Source: Bacillus multifaciens (lineage in GTDB: Bacteria > Bacillota > Bacilli > Bacillales > Bacillaceae_G). Taken from it: 64,000 nt of DNA. Made by a program: the position numbers and the translations under genes. Within the stretch, counting starts at the first letter, position 1; every line of letters starts with the position of its first letter. The stretch lies in the NCBI RefSeq assembly GCF_030756675.1, contig NZ_JAVBXD010000026.1, forward strand, positions 1 to 64,000, given 5' to 3'. Shown here piece by piece: positions 1 through 9,015 of this stretch. The notes below the pieces were generated by a model that searched no databases, was not told where the DNA came from, and worked only from the letters and a program-made list of their open reading frames with translations.

Positions 1-323
1 CAAATTTAGACATGAATCTTTAAGAAAAAAGAGAACTGCAAGCCTCTGCACTTTTCGCTGCAATTCTCTGCACTTTCTGCTTGCAAAAAACATTACAATA
101 GCTATTATAAGTTAGAGATATAAGGTTTAAAATCCCCCATTTAGGGGAGGGTTACTTAAAATGAAAGACGTATAAATTAATAAACAGTAGTACTTTAGTA
201 TGAATTTTATTGAAAATTGATTACATGAATATGGGCCAAAGGTAGGTGTTGCAAAAATTAACATTTATGCATCACTTACCTGGGGCTTGATTTTTATGGC
301 GTCATAATGTTGCATATATTCGA
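1..323. other. Gene-free left edge with a 22-bp tandem repeat
   Basis: No supported gene lies here. Positions 36-57 and 58-79 are two adjacent imperfect copies of a 22-bp unit; both copies contain CTCTGCACTTT. A ribosome-binding-like GGGGAGGG at about 143-150 is followed only by a five-codon frame. The repeat could be part of a recombination site for the neighbouring recombinase, but that is conjecture. Confidence 0.4.
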
Positions 324-890
324 GTGTCCACTCCGCAACAAGATTACACATTCCAAAAAAAAGCAATACTTACATATTGTGAAACGAACCAAATTGAATT
401 GTTAGAAGACTATATTTTTGAGGAAAAACAAAGCAGCAAAAATTTGGAGAGAGAACAATTCCAAATTCTTATGCAGCAACTAAACTCAGGTGATACACTT
501 ATTGTCTATAAATTAGATCGTTTAGGTAGAAATCTTTCTGATATGATTCGTACCCATGAAAAACTGATTAAAAATGATATTGGGGGCATTGCTATTAATG
601 ATAACATTGATACGCGGAAGAAAGATGACATGACTACGAAAGTAATGGTTACAACCTTATCTTTGTTTGCTGATATTGAACGAAACTATATACTGGAGCG
701 AACACAGGCTGGTCGTATGAAGTATGTAGAGAATGGCGGGAAACTGGGGAGAACTCCTAAAATTAATAAGTCTAAAACTGATTTGATACTTGAGTTACTT
801 GAACAGGGAAAAGCGAAACAGGAGATTGCTGATTTTTCAAATGTTGACAGGACTACTATTTATCGCACATTAAAACGAAATGGTTATTAG
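324..890 (+). CDS. Serine recombinase/resolvase, 5' end probably disrupted
   Basis: Small serine recombinase of the resolvase/invertase family, which performs site-specific DNA recombination through a phosphoserine intermediate. The catalytic domain shows the family's YKLDRLGR and ERNYILERTQAG motifs, and the last 45 residues form a helix-turn-helix (EIADFSNVDRTTIYRTL). The only in-frame start is a GTG that places the catalytic serine (RVST motif) at residue 2 and so removes the first beta strand. Codons upstream of it (306-323) still read NVAYIR in frame, as in intact resolvases. An ATG at 296 would join this frame if one G of the GG at 298-299 were absent. The gene is probably frameshifted, or there is a sequence error. 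No transposase gene lies beside it. Confidence 0.75.
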   Translation: MSTPQQDYTFQKKAILTYCETNQIELLEDYIFEEKQSSKNLEREQFQILMQQLNSGDTLIVYKLDRLGRNLSDMIRTHEKLIKNDIGGIAINDNIDTRKKDDMTTKVMVTTLSLFADIERNYILERTQAGRMKYVENGGKLGRTPKINKSKTDLILELLEQGKAKQEIADFSNVDRTTIYRTLKRNGY

Positions 891-987
891 GAACATTATT
901 CATAACGAGTGTCATCTATGTATTATTCAGTCTCAAAGAATCGAATTGACAAACAATCATAGGAAGTATACCCGAAAAAACTAAAAC

Positions 988-1029
988 GGATCATAACATG
1001 GAAAATAAACTCCATCCATGTCATGACCC
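988..1029 (-). terminator. Terminator of the secreted wall-binding protein gene
   Basis: Imperfect hairpin with arms GGATCATAACATGG and CCATGTCATGACCC, followed on the minus strand by a T-rich stretch (GTTTTAGTTTTTT). It lies 44 bp past the stop codon at 1073. Confidence 0.6.
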
Positions 1030-1072
1030 ATTTTATACGTATAGATTAACTCTTCAAACTATCACCATGTTA

Positions 1073-3286
1073 TTACATTTTATGTCCCCACTGGTCAAAG
1101 TGATAGTCTTTACCGTCGATTTTAAACCAACCGTCTGCATAAAGTGAACCATCTTCTCTAGCACAGTACCAAAGGTATCCGTATGCAAGAGGCCAAGGTC
1201 TATATCCACCACCAACTTGGAACCATCCTGTTTTTGCTGCCCCTTTCTCATCGAAGTAATAATATTTATTATCGATAGTTTGCCAACCCGTTTGTGCTAC
1301 GCCGTTATTGTCGAAATGGTATAGCTTACCGTCGATTTTTTCAAATCCTGCTCGGTTAACTGATCCGTCTCCATGAAAATAATATTTTTTTCCGTCAATG
1401 TTTTCATAAGCATTGAACGTGTAATTGCGACCATTTGTGAAATAATATCTTTTACCGTCTATCATTTTCCAACCGGTATAGAAAACTCCATCTTCTAAAC
1501 TATAATATTCTAGTAGGTTCTCACTTTTGTTGAGCCCCGTTTTATAAAGCGAACCGTCATGCTTAAATGATAATATTTTGTTGTCCAACCCAACATTAAC
1601 AACGCTGTCTATAACTTTTCCATTTAGATCAGAAACTCTCTCAAGCACACCTTTGTCAGAAACGTGAATAATTTTATTTTGATCTTCTAAGCGTATTTCC
1701 TTTTTATTTACCTCGTAATTTTGGAAGTAATAAATTTTACCATCTACTTCTTTTAGACCTTCTTTAACGATTGCTCCAGAAGCATCGGCATAGGAATCTC
1801 CATCCCAGGTTGATCGTTGTAAAACACCGTCATCATTAAAGTAGTAGTATTTATTCTCAATCAGTGAATCACTTCCACCTCCAGTAACCATGTAGCCATA
1901 AGGCGGTGAGAAATAATAAGTCTTCCCCTTAATTTCTTGCCAGCCTGTCAAAATGACTCCTTCAGCATCCGTAAAGGAATACCCACTACCTCGGTTTACC
2001 CAACTGTTCTTTATCACGTTTCCAGAGGAATCTTTTGCAATCCATTTCGTAGCATCTTTTTCATCAGCTACAGCCTGTACTTTATCATACTTCTGTCTCT
2101 CATTTTCTTTACCCGGATACCACTCTATTAACCAATTGTTAATTTCATTGTTGCTTTTACCAGGGAAGCCAATTTCAGATCGGAAACTCTGATCAGTATC
2201 GAACCCTGAAATATACAGATTACCACCTAAACTTACTCCATTTTTGTTATTCAAACGGAACTGAAATTTACCATCGTTAGAATTTCCTATCTGAACAAGT
2301 TCAAACACTTCATCATCGCCAAGCGAATCGGAATATTGAAGTCCGTTTCCTTCTTTTCCTGAAAGATATTTTGAACCTGTTTTTACGATTACTTTATTCG
2401 TTCCTTTTTTATAAGGGATAATTTGATAAGGTTTACCATCATTTAGTTTAATGAATGGCAGTTCCAGAGATGTCTCTATGACATTAGTACGCTCCGCCAA
2501 TACATCAGATAATCGATCATAAAAATCTGCACGAGCTTTAGGATCATTATTAACATAGTTGTCAAGGACATCTTTAGATACTGGCTTTGAAGTCAATGTT
2601 ACCAATCGTTTTTGCTCATCTGATAATTTATTTGCTATATAATCAAATAGGGTATCCTGACTATAAGTAATCACGTCCCAATCTGGAGTCCAAACGTCTG
2701 CATATTTTTTATAAAGTGGACTAAGTATTCTTGGGTTTTTACCAGATGCTTTTTCTACAAATCCAGTGTGATCTTGATTCATTACAACTCCGGTCTTTCC
2801 TTCGTTTAATTGTGCTTGTGTAATGTAAAGAAGATCGTGTTCTGAGATATTTGCTCCATTAGGATTTAAATCTATAATTGCTCCTGCGTCAGTAATTTTA
2901 AGCTGCTGCCCAGATTTTAGTTGATGATTTTCAATTCTTCCATTTGGATAGCGCACTTTAACTGACTTAGTAAAATTCATATCACCTTGTGTATGATACA
3001 TGGAAATATTAAATTCCCCAGATTTAAAATTAGGAGCCTGATAAGCTAGATTTTCTGCATATACATCAATGGTAGTGCTTGGTGCTATATCCCCTGGTTC
3101 TAGTCCAAGTGCTTCATAAGTGTTTGCTACAGCACCTAATACAGTAATAGTTATATCTAATACCGCACCTACCCCTGCGCTAGCCTTATTTTCTGCTACA
3201 GGAGCCATAGAAAAAAGAATACCTAGTGCTGCTGTTGCAGGGATTACCTTCTTCCCAATTCCATTTGTTTTAAATTTCTTTTTCAT
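1073..3286 (-). CDS. Secreted protein with C-terminal cell-wall-binding repeats
   Basis: A 737-residue exported protein. Residues 1-37 are a signal peptide (MKKKF..., hydrophobic core, cut near NKASA). Residues about 45-290 match no family I recognise. Residues about 295-390 look like a compact beta domain (PYQIIPYKKGTNK, SKYLSGKEGNGLQY). From about residue 415 to the end are roughly ten aromatic repeats of the type GWxxIDGKxYYF, the choline-/cell-wall-binding repeat family also found in clostridial toxins and pneumococcal surface proteins. The start follows GAGAGGAG with good spacing. Transcription probably starts near 3345 from a promoter carrying four 11-bp-spaced boxes, shared with the kinase gene next door. 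The repeats imply attachment to wall or host carbohydrate. An adhesin, lysin or toxin is possible; no catalytic motif was seen. Confidence 0.8.
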   Translation of the reverse strand: MKKKFKTNGIGKKVIPATAALGILFSMAPVAENKASAGVGAVLDITITVLGAVANTYEALGLEPGDIAPSTTIDVYAENLAYQAPNFKSGEFNISMYHTQGDMNFTKSVKVRYPNGRIENHQLKSGQQLKITDAGAIIDLNPNGANISEHDLLYITQAQLNEGKTGVVMNQDHTGFVEKASGKNPRILSPLYKKYADVWTPDWDVITYSQDTLFDYIANKLSDEQKRLVTLTSKPVSKDVLDNYVNNDPKARADFYDRLSDVLAERTNVIETSLELPFIKLNDGKPYQIIPYKKGTNKVIVKTGSKYLSGKEGNGLQYSDSLGDDEVFELVQIGNSNDGKFQFRLNNKNGVSLGGNLYISGFDTDQSFRSEIGFPGKSNNEINNWLIEWYPGKENERQKYDKVQAVADEKDATKWIAKDSSGNVIKNSWVNRGSGYSFTDAEGVILTGWQEIKGKTYYFSPPYGYMVTGGGSDSLIENKYYYFNDDGVLQRSTWDGDSYADASGAIVKEGLKEVDGKIYYFQNYEVNKKEIRLEDQNKIIHVSDKGVLERVSDLNGKVIDSVVNVGLDNKILSFKHDGSLYKTGLNKSENLLEYYSLEDGVFYTGWKMIDGKRYYFTNGRNYTFNAYENIDGKKYYFHGDGSVNRAGFEKIDGKLYHFDNNGVAQTGWQTIDNKYYYFDEKGAAKTGWFQVGGGYRPWPLAYGYLWYCAREDGSLYADGWFKIDGKDYHFDQWGHKM

Positions 3287-3351
3287 TTCGTTCTCCTCTC
3301 GTTGTGAAATTATTCACTTTAAAATCAGTTAAAATTAATGTTCTGAAGTTC

Positions 3352-3406
3352 AGCATAGTTTAAAAACCTTTCAAAAGACTTTCGTAAATGTTACAAAAGT
3401 CTTTCA
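3352..3406 (-). promoter_or_regulatory. Promoter P1: four tandem 6-bp boxes plus -10 (secreted protein)
   Basis: Read on the minus strand, the boxes are TGAAAG (3406-3401), TGTAAC (3395-3390), CGAAAG (3384-3379) and TGAAAG (3373-3368). Each starts 11 bp after the last. Ten bases follow, then -10 TATGCT (3357-3352). An 11-bp period is typical of direct repeats bound by OmpR/PhoB-family regulators. No good -35 is present, which suggests activation. Confidence 0.7.
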
Positions 3407-3411
3407 TAACC

Positions 3412-4470
3412 TTATTTCTTTTCTGATGTAACAGGAAGAGTAAACCAAAATTCACTCCCTTGTTTACCGTCTGAACGATCTCGCACACCAATTTTGCCTT
3501 TGTGTATTTCAATTAATGATTGTGCAATGGCTAATCCAATTCCAGATCCCCCAGATTGTGAACCTCTTGAAGAATCCGTTCTAAAAAAGCGTTCAAATAT
3601 GCGTAGTTGATCACTGTAGGCAATTCCTTCTCCTTCATCACGCAAAATGAATTGAACGTGATGCTTCTGCTTATTTTCTTCTACAATTAATTCAATCGTC
3701 CCAGCCACTGGAGAATATCGAATTGCATTATGTAACAAATTACTGATAACCCGTGCTATCTTACAAGGCATAATCCAGAGCTTAGGCAATGTATCAGAAA
3801 CTTGTAATTGCAAATGGATCTGTTTTTCTTCTAATAAAATAGAATGTGAATCTAGTACTTCTAATAGAATACGATCCATATGTGTGAAACTCGGATAAAA
3901 ATCTTCTTGTCCAAGTTCTAACTTAGAAAGATCAAATAAGTCATTAATTAATCCACTTAATCGTTGTATTTCTTTATGGATTGTCGTTAAGTACTGCGTT
4001 TTCATTTCGGGATTTACAATTACATCATCTTGTAATGCTTCAATCATCAATTGTATGCTAGCCATAGGTGTTCGTAAGTCATGTGAAATATTCGCAATGA
4101 GCTCTGTACGTGCTTTTTCTCCTTCTTCTAATTTCGTAAACCCTTCTTTTAATTTTTTCGCCATTTGTTGAAAGGCTGTTGCTAATTCTTTAAATTCTTG
4201 TGGTCCTTGTCCAATTCTATACGTCGTCCCAAATTGTCTATCACTAAATTCTTTTGTTAATGCAATTAAATTTTGAATAGATTCCGTAATGGGGCGTGTT
4301 AATAGCCAATAAATAATCGTTGAAAACGCCATTGCTACGATTACAATTCCTATAAATAGTTGCGTTTGTTCCGGTTTAAGTAACATTTTCATTTCGCTAT
4401 ACCAAATAGCAACTAGCATAATGCTGGTGCTTAATATATTCATCAATAACAATTGATTTCGTAATTTCAT
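3412..4470 (-). CDS. Membrane sensor histidine kinase without adjacent regulator
   Basis: A 352-residue sensor kinase. There are two transmembrane helices (about 7-25 and 38-58) separated by only a dozen external residues, so the signal is probably sensed in or at the membrane. A HAMP-like linker (about 59-110) follows, then the HisKA domain with phosphoacceptor His130 in SHDLRTP, then the HATPase domain with N, G1 (DEGEGIA) and G2 (GSGIGLAIA) boxes. Such kinases normally sit beside an OmpR-family response-regulator gene, but none lies on either side. The gene has its own promoter, with boxes of the same design as those before the secreted-protein gene downstream. The pair may therefore form one regulon, with the regulator encoded elsewhere or lost. 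Confidence 0.88.
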   Translation of the reverse strand: MKLRNQLLLMNILSTSIMLVAIWYSEMKMLLKPEQTQLFIGIVIVAMAFSTIIYWLLTRPITESIQNLIALTKEFSDRQFGTTYRIGQGPQEFKELATAFQQMAKKLKEGFTKLEEGEKARTELIANISHDLRTPMASIQLMIEALQDDVIVNPEMKTQYLTTIHKEIQRLSGLINDLFDLSKLELGQEDFYPSFTHMDRILLEVLDSHSILLEEKQIHLQLQVSDTLPKLWIMPCKIARVISNLLHNAIRYSPVAGTIELIVEENKQKHHVQFILRDEGEGIAYSDQLRIFERFFRTDSSRGSQSGGSGIGLAIAQSLIEIHKGKIGVRDRSDGKQGSEFWFTLPVTSEKK

Positions 4471-4517
4471 ATTGTAGTTCCCCCTTGTTGTAACATAAAA
4501 CGAATATCAGTTAACAC

Positions 4518-4572
4518 ATCTTATCGTAAACACCTTTCAATTTTCTTTCAAAACTATAACAAATTTCTTTCA
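4518..4572 (-). promoter_or_regulatory. Promoter P2: four tandem 6-bp boxes plus -10 (histidine kinase)
   Basis: On the minus strand the boxes are TGAAAG (4572-4567), TGTTAT (4561-4556), TGAAAG (4550-4545) and TGAAAG (4539-4534). The period is 11 bp. Ten bases follow, then -10 TAAGAT (4523-4518). The spacing is the same as in the promoter at 3352-3406. The predicted start of transcription is about 40 bases before the kinase ATG. Confidence 0.7.
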
Positions 4573-4765
4573 AGAGTATCACTAAAGATTAAAAGGATGG
4601 ATTGAAATTGCGAAACTCACCTTAAACCAAAATTAAATTCATAGCATACCCACAGAAACCTTTTTTAAATTTATCGGTTTGAACACAGAAGGAATAGACA
4701 CATTATCGTTAATATGAATTAGAAACAGAAATTCACTTGTTTTTCTGTTATATGGATTAAGCCAA

Positions 4766-4842
4766 CGAAAGACTTTTGTAACAATTACGAAAGTCTTTTG
4801 TAATGCTTGTGAAAGGAATTTGAAAGATATTTAAAGTAAGAT
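4766..4842 (+). promoter_or_regulatory. Promoter P3: six tandem 6-bp boxes plus -10, facing right
   Basis: On the plus strand the boxes are CGAAAG (4766), TGTAAC (4777), CGAAAG (4788), TGTAAT (4799), TGAAAG (4810) and TGAAAG (4821), all with period 11. Ten bases follow, then -10 TAAGAT (4837-4842). The layout equals that of the promoters at 3352-3406 and 4518-4572, but it points away from the kinase into a stretch without an evident gene. Confidence 0.65.
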
Positions 4843-4848
4843 AAACTT

Positions 4849-5114
4849 ATTGCAAACACACATACGAACTACCTTATAAACTGTATATTTTATTTTTCTA
4901 ATGCAATTAAAATGCTGAATTTGATATTGAATCATTTTTTGAATTTTAAGCGATTTATGAGTTCCAAAATATATTTGGTACAATCATCTTTATTAAATGA
5001 AGAACAAATCGCCCAGATGTGTTAGAAAAATAAAATTAATCAAACCGAGCTTCCCCCAAGCTTCTTTTTTACACAACAAAACCCACAGAAAACAATCTGT
5101 GGGTTTTGTTGTGT
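4849..5114 (+). ncRNA. Candidate regulated small RNA
   Basis: A transcript from the promoter at 4766-4842 would begin near 4849 and reach a strong terminator at 5071-5114, about 265 nt. No frame in it has both a start codon and a ribosome-binding site. It may be a regulated small RNA or the leader of a lost gene. This rests on the promoter and terminator only. Confidence 0.3.
5071..5114. terminator. Strong, nearly symmetrical terminator hairpin
   Basis: Arms ACACAACAAAACCCACAGA and TCTGTGGGTTTTGTTGTGT around a short loop, followed on the plus strand by a T-rich tail. It may serve both strands, ending dbpA transcription from the right as well. Confidence 0.7.
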
Positions 5115-5297
5115 TTATGTTTTTTTACTTGAACAAGTAAGATTTTTTAAGATTTATTGCAGTAAAAATGCCTAACATATTAGTCGTATCAAATATGTTT
5201 GGGTTCTTTATTTTCAAGATTTTTTTCAATTAGGTCTTGATAACGTACAATTTTCTTTTTTTGATATGGTGACCCCTATTAGAGTGGATAGTTCCTT

Positions 5298-6743
5298 TTA
5301 CTTAATCGCCTCATGAACCTTTAACTGCTTACCTTTTATCGTTGTGTTTTTCATTACTTTTAAAACAAGTGGTCCTTTTCCGTTTAATATCTCAACGTAA
5401 GAAACATTATCTTGAATCGTAATAATCCCGATATCATCCGCTGTAACACCTGGAATTTTGGCAATTGTACCAACGAAATCCACTGCTCGGATTTTCTTTT
5501 TCTTTCCGCCATTAAAATAAAGCTTCATGATTCCCTTATTGAGACTAGCGCTTTTATCTTTTTTCACAATTGGCTTAGCATTTATTTTTTCTTCAAATGC
5601 CGCCTTTCTTGTGATAACTGCTTCTTTTGAAGGTGCATCTATTTTTACAATTTCAAAACCGATATACGCTTCGATTTCTGTTAGAAATCTTTCTTCATAC
5701 GGGGTTACAAATGTAATTGCTTTTCCGCTCTTACCAGCACGTCCCGTTCTTCCTGTACGGTGTACATAACTTTCTTTTTCTAATGGAATATCGTAATTAA
5801 TAACGTGGGTAATATTCTCAATATCAATTCCTCTGGCTGCTACGTCTGTCGCTACTAAATAACGGAATTTCCCTCTTTTAAAATCATTCATTACTGCAAA
5901 TCGGTCTTCTTGCACCATACCGCCATGAATTTTATCACAAGGATAGCCAGAACGGTTTAACTGTCTAAATACATCATCTACATTTTCTTGCGTACGACAA
6001 AAAATAATGCAACTATCTGGATTTTCAATCGTTGTTATATCTTTCAGAAGAGAGAACTTCTCTTCTTCCCTCACTTCTAAAAGACTATGTTCAATTTTAT
6101 CTGTCGTAATTCCAGATGCTTGAATCTCAATAGTGATTGGTGATTCCATGTATGTACGAGACAAATTTTCAACATCTTCTGGTAACGTCGCAGAAAAGAG
6201 CATCGTCATTCGGTTCGTAGGTAGTTCGTCAATAATGGCTTCTACTTGATCGATAAAGCCCATATTTAGCATTTCATCTGCCTCATCAATCACCAAATAT
6301 TTCAGACGCTCTAACGAGAAAGTCCCTTTTTCAATATGATCTAATACACGCCCTGGAGTGCCGACAACAATATGTGTCTTTTGCTTCAGTTCTAATTTTT
6401 GACGTGCAAATGGGGATTTCCCATAAACCGCAGTTGCTTTAATACGCTTAAATCTTCCTATATTCGTAATATCTTCTTTTACCTGCACAGCAAGTTCTCT
6501 CGTTGGTGTAAGAATTAACGCCTGCGGTTTATTTTCTTCCCACTCAACCATTTCACAAAGCGGAATTCCAAAAGAAGCTGTCTTACCGCTTCCTGTTTGT
6601 GATTTTACAACAAGATCTTTCTTTTCTAATGCAATTGGGATGACTTTCTCTTGCACTTCTGTTGGCTTTTCATATTGTAAGCTAGCAAGTGCTCTTACAA
6701 TTTCTTTACTCAATGCGTAATCGTTAAAACTTTGTGGACTCAT
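5298..6743 (-). CDS. dbpA: DEAD-box ATP-dependent RNA helicase DbpA
   Basis: A 481-residue helicase of the DbpA/YxiN type, which uses ATP to remodel 23S rRNA during large-subunit assembly. Motifs appear in order: the Q motif near residue 25, SQTGSGKT (Walker A), PTRELA, DEAD (VIDEADEML), SAT, and HRTGRTGR in the second RecA domain. The last 75 residues form the DbpA-type RNA-recognition domain that binds the hairpin-92 region of 23S rRNA in characterised members. Length matches B. subtilis YxiN. It is transcribed alone. Confidence 0.93.
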   Translation of the reverse strand: MSPQSFNDYALSKEIVRALASLQYEKPTEVQEKVIPIALEKKDLVVKSQTGSGKTASFGIPLCEMVEWEENKPQALILTPTRELAVQVKEDITNIGRFKRIKATAVYGKSPFARQKLELKQKTHIVVGTPGRVLDHIEKGTFSLERLKYLVIDEADEMLNMGFIDQVEAIIDELPTNRMTMLFSATLPEDVENLSRTYMESPITIEIQASGITTDKIEHSLLEVREEEKFSLLKDITTIENPDSCIIFCRTQENVDDVFRQLNRSGYPCDKIHGGMVQEDRFAVMNDFKRGKFRYLVATDVAARGIDIENITHVINYDIPLEKESYVHRTGRTGRAGKSGKAITFVTPYEERFLTEIEAYIGFEIVKIDAPSKEAVITRKAAFEEKINAKPIVKKDKSASLNKGIMKLYFNGGKKKKIRAVDFVGTIAKIPGVTADDIGIITIQDNVSYVEILNGKGPLVLKVMKNTTIKGKQLKVHEAIK

Positions 6744-6875
6744 GTACTAACCTCATTTTGTTATAGATTCTTGTATGTATTTTTCACCATTGTATGAATA
6801 CCATATGCATAATTCCTGCTAAACCTGTTTTCAAACCTTCAGAAAATACATCAATGTAGAGTATTAATAAGTATA

Positions 6876-7163
6876 CCTGACACTCCCCATGCATGAATGC
6901 AGGGGGTTCTATTTCATCATCTTAGACTCCCTTGAAACCAACGAGACAAGAAACATTTGTTGGTGTATCGTCCTTGACTTTGATGGGTCTCACGACCGAA
7001 AGAATAGATTTTACGATGCAACATCTCTACAGAACATTTTCTAAAACGAAAAACTGTTCTCCTTCCGCCATTCGGCTTCCATTTGTTGTTTATGCACCAC
7101 GGGGAACATGCCGACACCCCATATTCATTGAAAAATATAGTGAATTTTATTAAAAATAAAATA
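6876..7163 (-). ncRNA. Probable TnpB guide (omega) RNA region
   Basis: In IS605 elements the guide RNA overlaps the tnpB 3' end, runs to the right end of the element, and takes its guide from flanking DNA. Here 287 bp of non-coding sequence rich in inverted repeats lies between the tnpB stop and the end hairpin. The guide would be read from plus-strand positions below about 6876. The boundaries are inferred. Confidence 0.5.
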
Positions 7164-8606
7164 TTATACGCCCATACTAGAAGGAATCGATTTTCCTTCT
7201 TTTCTCTTTTTCTTTAAATCGTTCATACAATCATCTAATAAGACTTGAATGTTCTTCCATTGTTTTTTGGCTTGTGGGAAAGATAATTTTTTTGACTTCG
7301 TGACACATTTGGCTAAAAATGCACTGTACAAATCTCGTTGTGCTTTCATACCACACTCACAGGTATGCCAACGTTCTGATAGTTTTTTCTTTTTGACGTT
7401 TCCACAATGACAGGTTTGAGACAATTTCGTTGTCCTTGTAGGTATATCGATAAACGTACCGTTTCTTCGTTTTAATTTTTCTTTCACTAAATTTACAAAC
7501 ATCGCAGGTGCAGAACGCGCAACAGAACGACCATATAATTTCTGAAATGCTTTATACGATAACTTTTCAGATTTGATGATTTTTGCTTTTTCAATGATTC
7601 GATTACTATGGTAACCATGTAATGTTTTTCGTGTTGTAGTGATTTTACGTTCTATTTCTCGCAACTCTGCTAATGTTTTCTTCATTTGATTAGAAATGTG
7701 CCAACGTTTTCGTCCTTTTTTGATTGTGCCATTTTCATTGTAATATTGCGGATTGTTCGCACGTCTTTGACGATCTGATTTTCGTTGTAATTTACATTTT
7801 TCTTTATCCAAATTAGGAATACCTTCACAAAATGAACGAAGTTCCGCAAAAGAATCTGTTACAGTAGCGATTGTGGATGGCCCAATGTCGAAACCTGCTG
7901 TTTCATCGCCCATTTTGTATTTTTGATATGGATACCCTTCTAAAGTTAATTGAAGGTAAAAGACATCTTTTCCTTTGATGATACGTTTCACAATACGACA
8001 AAATTTCACGCGTTGTTGCAAAGCATGGTTTAACCATTTATCCTTATCACCTTTTGGGAATACACAAGGAATCGTATCCTTTCCCACCATCACATAACCA
8101 TTCGAATAGGTTAAAAAGGTTTTATTGCTTTTTCCTTCTAACGAAACAAATTCGCCTTTTCGTTTGAATTGTACACGCTTCGCTTTATGAAACGCTACTT
8201 TTTGAACAGCACGAAAAGCGCGAGTGGCAATTTTTTGACACACATGTGTTCCTAAATGGTACGCGATCATTTTGCTATCATTTTTTGTTTTCGTTCCGAA
8301 TGACTGAATGCTTGCATCGGTGAAACCAAACGTTTCGTTTAATTGTTTAAAGTTATCTTTTCGTTTTTCTTTGTCTTTGACTTTATCTAAAGCAATTGTT
8401 TCTTTATATAAATCTGTTTTTTTGATTTTTTGTAAACGTTTTAGAGATTCACCCAAACAAGCATTATATAGTAAACGACCCATTTCCCCTTTGACAAGAA
8501 GATTACGTGTTTGTTTTTTATTTGTACGCATACGAATATCGGCAATATAACTAGGTGTTTTTTCTTTTTTCTTTACTTTTTCTTCTGTTTGAGAGGAAAT
8601 GTTCAT
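7164..8606 (-). CDS. tnpB: TnpB, RNA-guided nuclease of the IS200/IS605 family
   Basis: A 480-residue TnpB (OrfB). TnpB family members are RNA-guided DNA nucleases, ancestors of Cas12, that promote retention of the element. RuvC residues can be seen: Asp240 in GFDIGPS, Glu347 in IIKSEKLSY and Asp425 in QRDLYSAF. The zinc ribbon has Cys399, Cys401, Cys416 and Cys418. The frame is uninterrupted and the catalytic triad complete, so the protein may be active. It lies 4 bp after tnpA. Confidence 0.92.
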   Translation of the reverse strand: MNISSQTEEKVKKKEKTPSYIADIRMRTNKKQTRNLLVKGEMGRLLYNACLGESLKRLQKIKKTDLYKETIALDKVKDKEKRKDNFKQLNETFGFTDASIQSFGTKTKNDSKMIAYHLGTHVCQKIATRAFRAVQKVAFHKAKRVQFKRKGEFVSLEGKSNKTFLTYSNGYVMVGKDTIPCVFPKGDKDKWLNHALQQRVKFCRIVKRIIKGKDVFYLQLTLEGYPYQKYKMGDETAGFDIGPSTIATVTDSFAELRSFCEGIPNLDKEKCKLQRKSDRQRRANNPQYYNENGTIKKGRKRWHISNQMKKTLAELREIERKITTTRKTLHGYHSNRIIEKAKIIKSEKLSYKAFQKLYGRSVARSAPAMFVNLVKEKLKRRNGTFIDIPTRTTKLSQTCHCGNVKKKKLSERWHTCECGMKAQRDLYSAFLAKCVTKSKKLSFPQAKKQWKNIQVLLDDCMNDLKKKRKEGKSIPSSMGV

Positions 8607-8610
8607 TTTT

Positions 8611-9015
8611 TTACACCCCTTTCTGATTTTCGATATATTGTTTTACTGTTTCTAACGTTGTTCCACCTACAGTGGAAACAAAATAGCTATTCGTCCATAA
8701 GCTTGGAATCCGGCTTTTTAATGATGGGTATTCTTGACGTAATAGACGAGAAGAAGCCCCTTTTAGATGACGAACAAACTTATTGATTCCGTATTGCGGG
8801 TCTACTTCTACTAATAAATGAACATGATCAGGCATGATTTCCATTTCGATAATTTCTGCTTCGATGGAATTTGCTGTTTCTAATAAAATAGTTTTCAACC
8901 TTTCATCTATTCCGTCTACCAATACAGGTCTTCGGTATTTCGGACACCAAACAATGTGATACTTGCAAGAATACACAACGTTATTATTACTTTTATATGT
9001 TTGATAAGTTTTCAT
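8611..9015 (-). CDS. tnpA: TnpA, Y1 HUH transposase (IS200/IS605)
   Basis: A 134-residue single-strand transposase that excises and inserts the element through a 5'-phosphotyrosine intermediate. The HUH motif is HVHLL (in MPDHVHLLVE). The catalytic tyrosine is in the C-terminal helix (VKQYIENQ). It keeps the normal length and the N-terminal CKYHIVWCPKYR block. It lies just upstream of tnpB and is probably co-transcribed with it. Confidence 0.93.
   Translation of the reverse strand: MKTYQTYKSNNNVVYSCKYHIVWCPKYRRPVLVDGIDERLKTILLETANSIEAEIIEMEIMPDHVHLLVEVDPQYGINKFVRHLKGASSRLLRQEYPSLKSRIPSLWTNSYFVSTVGGTTLETVKQYIENQKGV

Noticed and set aside
3375-4802. The inverted 33-bp match between 3375-3407 and 4770-4802 as transposon ends bounding the kinase gene
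   Set aside because: The match is explained by box arrays of opposite orientation with the same 11-bp period, and a third array at 4534-4572 lies inside; no target duplication or transposase is present.
5130-5290. Minus-strand frame after dbpA reading like a short basic protein (YQDLIEKNLENKEPKHI)
   Set aside because: No start codon or ribosome-binding site; too short to support.
6917-7153. Overlapping open frames on both strands after tnpB
   Set aside because: They lie in the guide-RNA/right-end region of the IS605 element, lack ribosome-binding sites and resemble no family.
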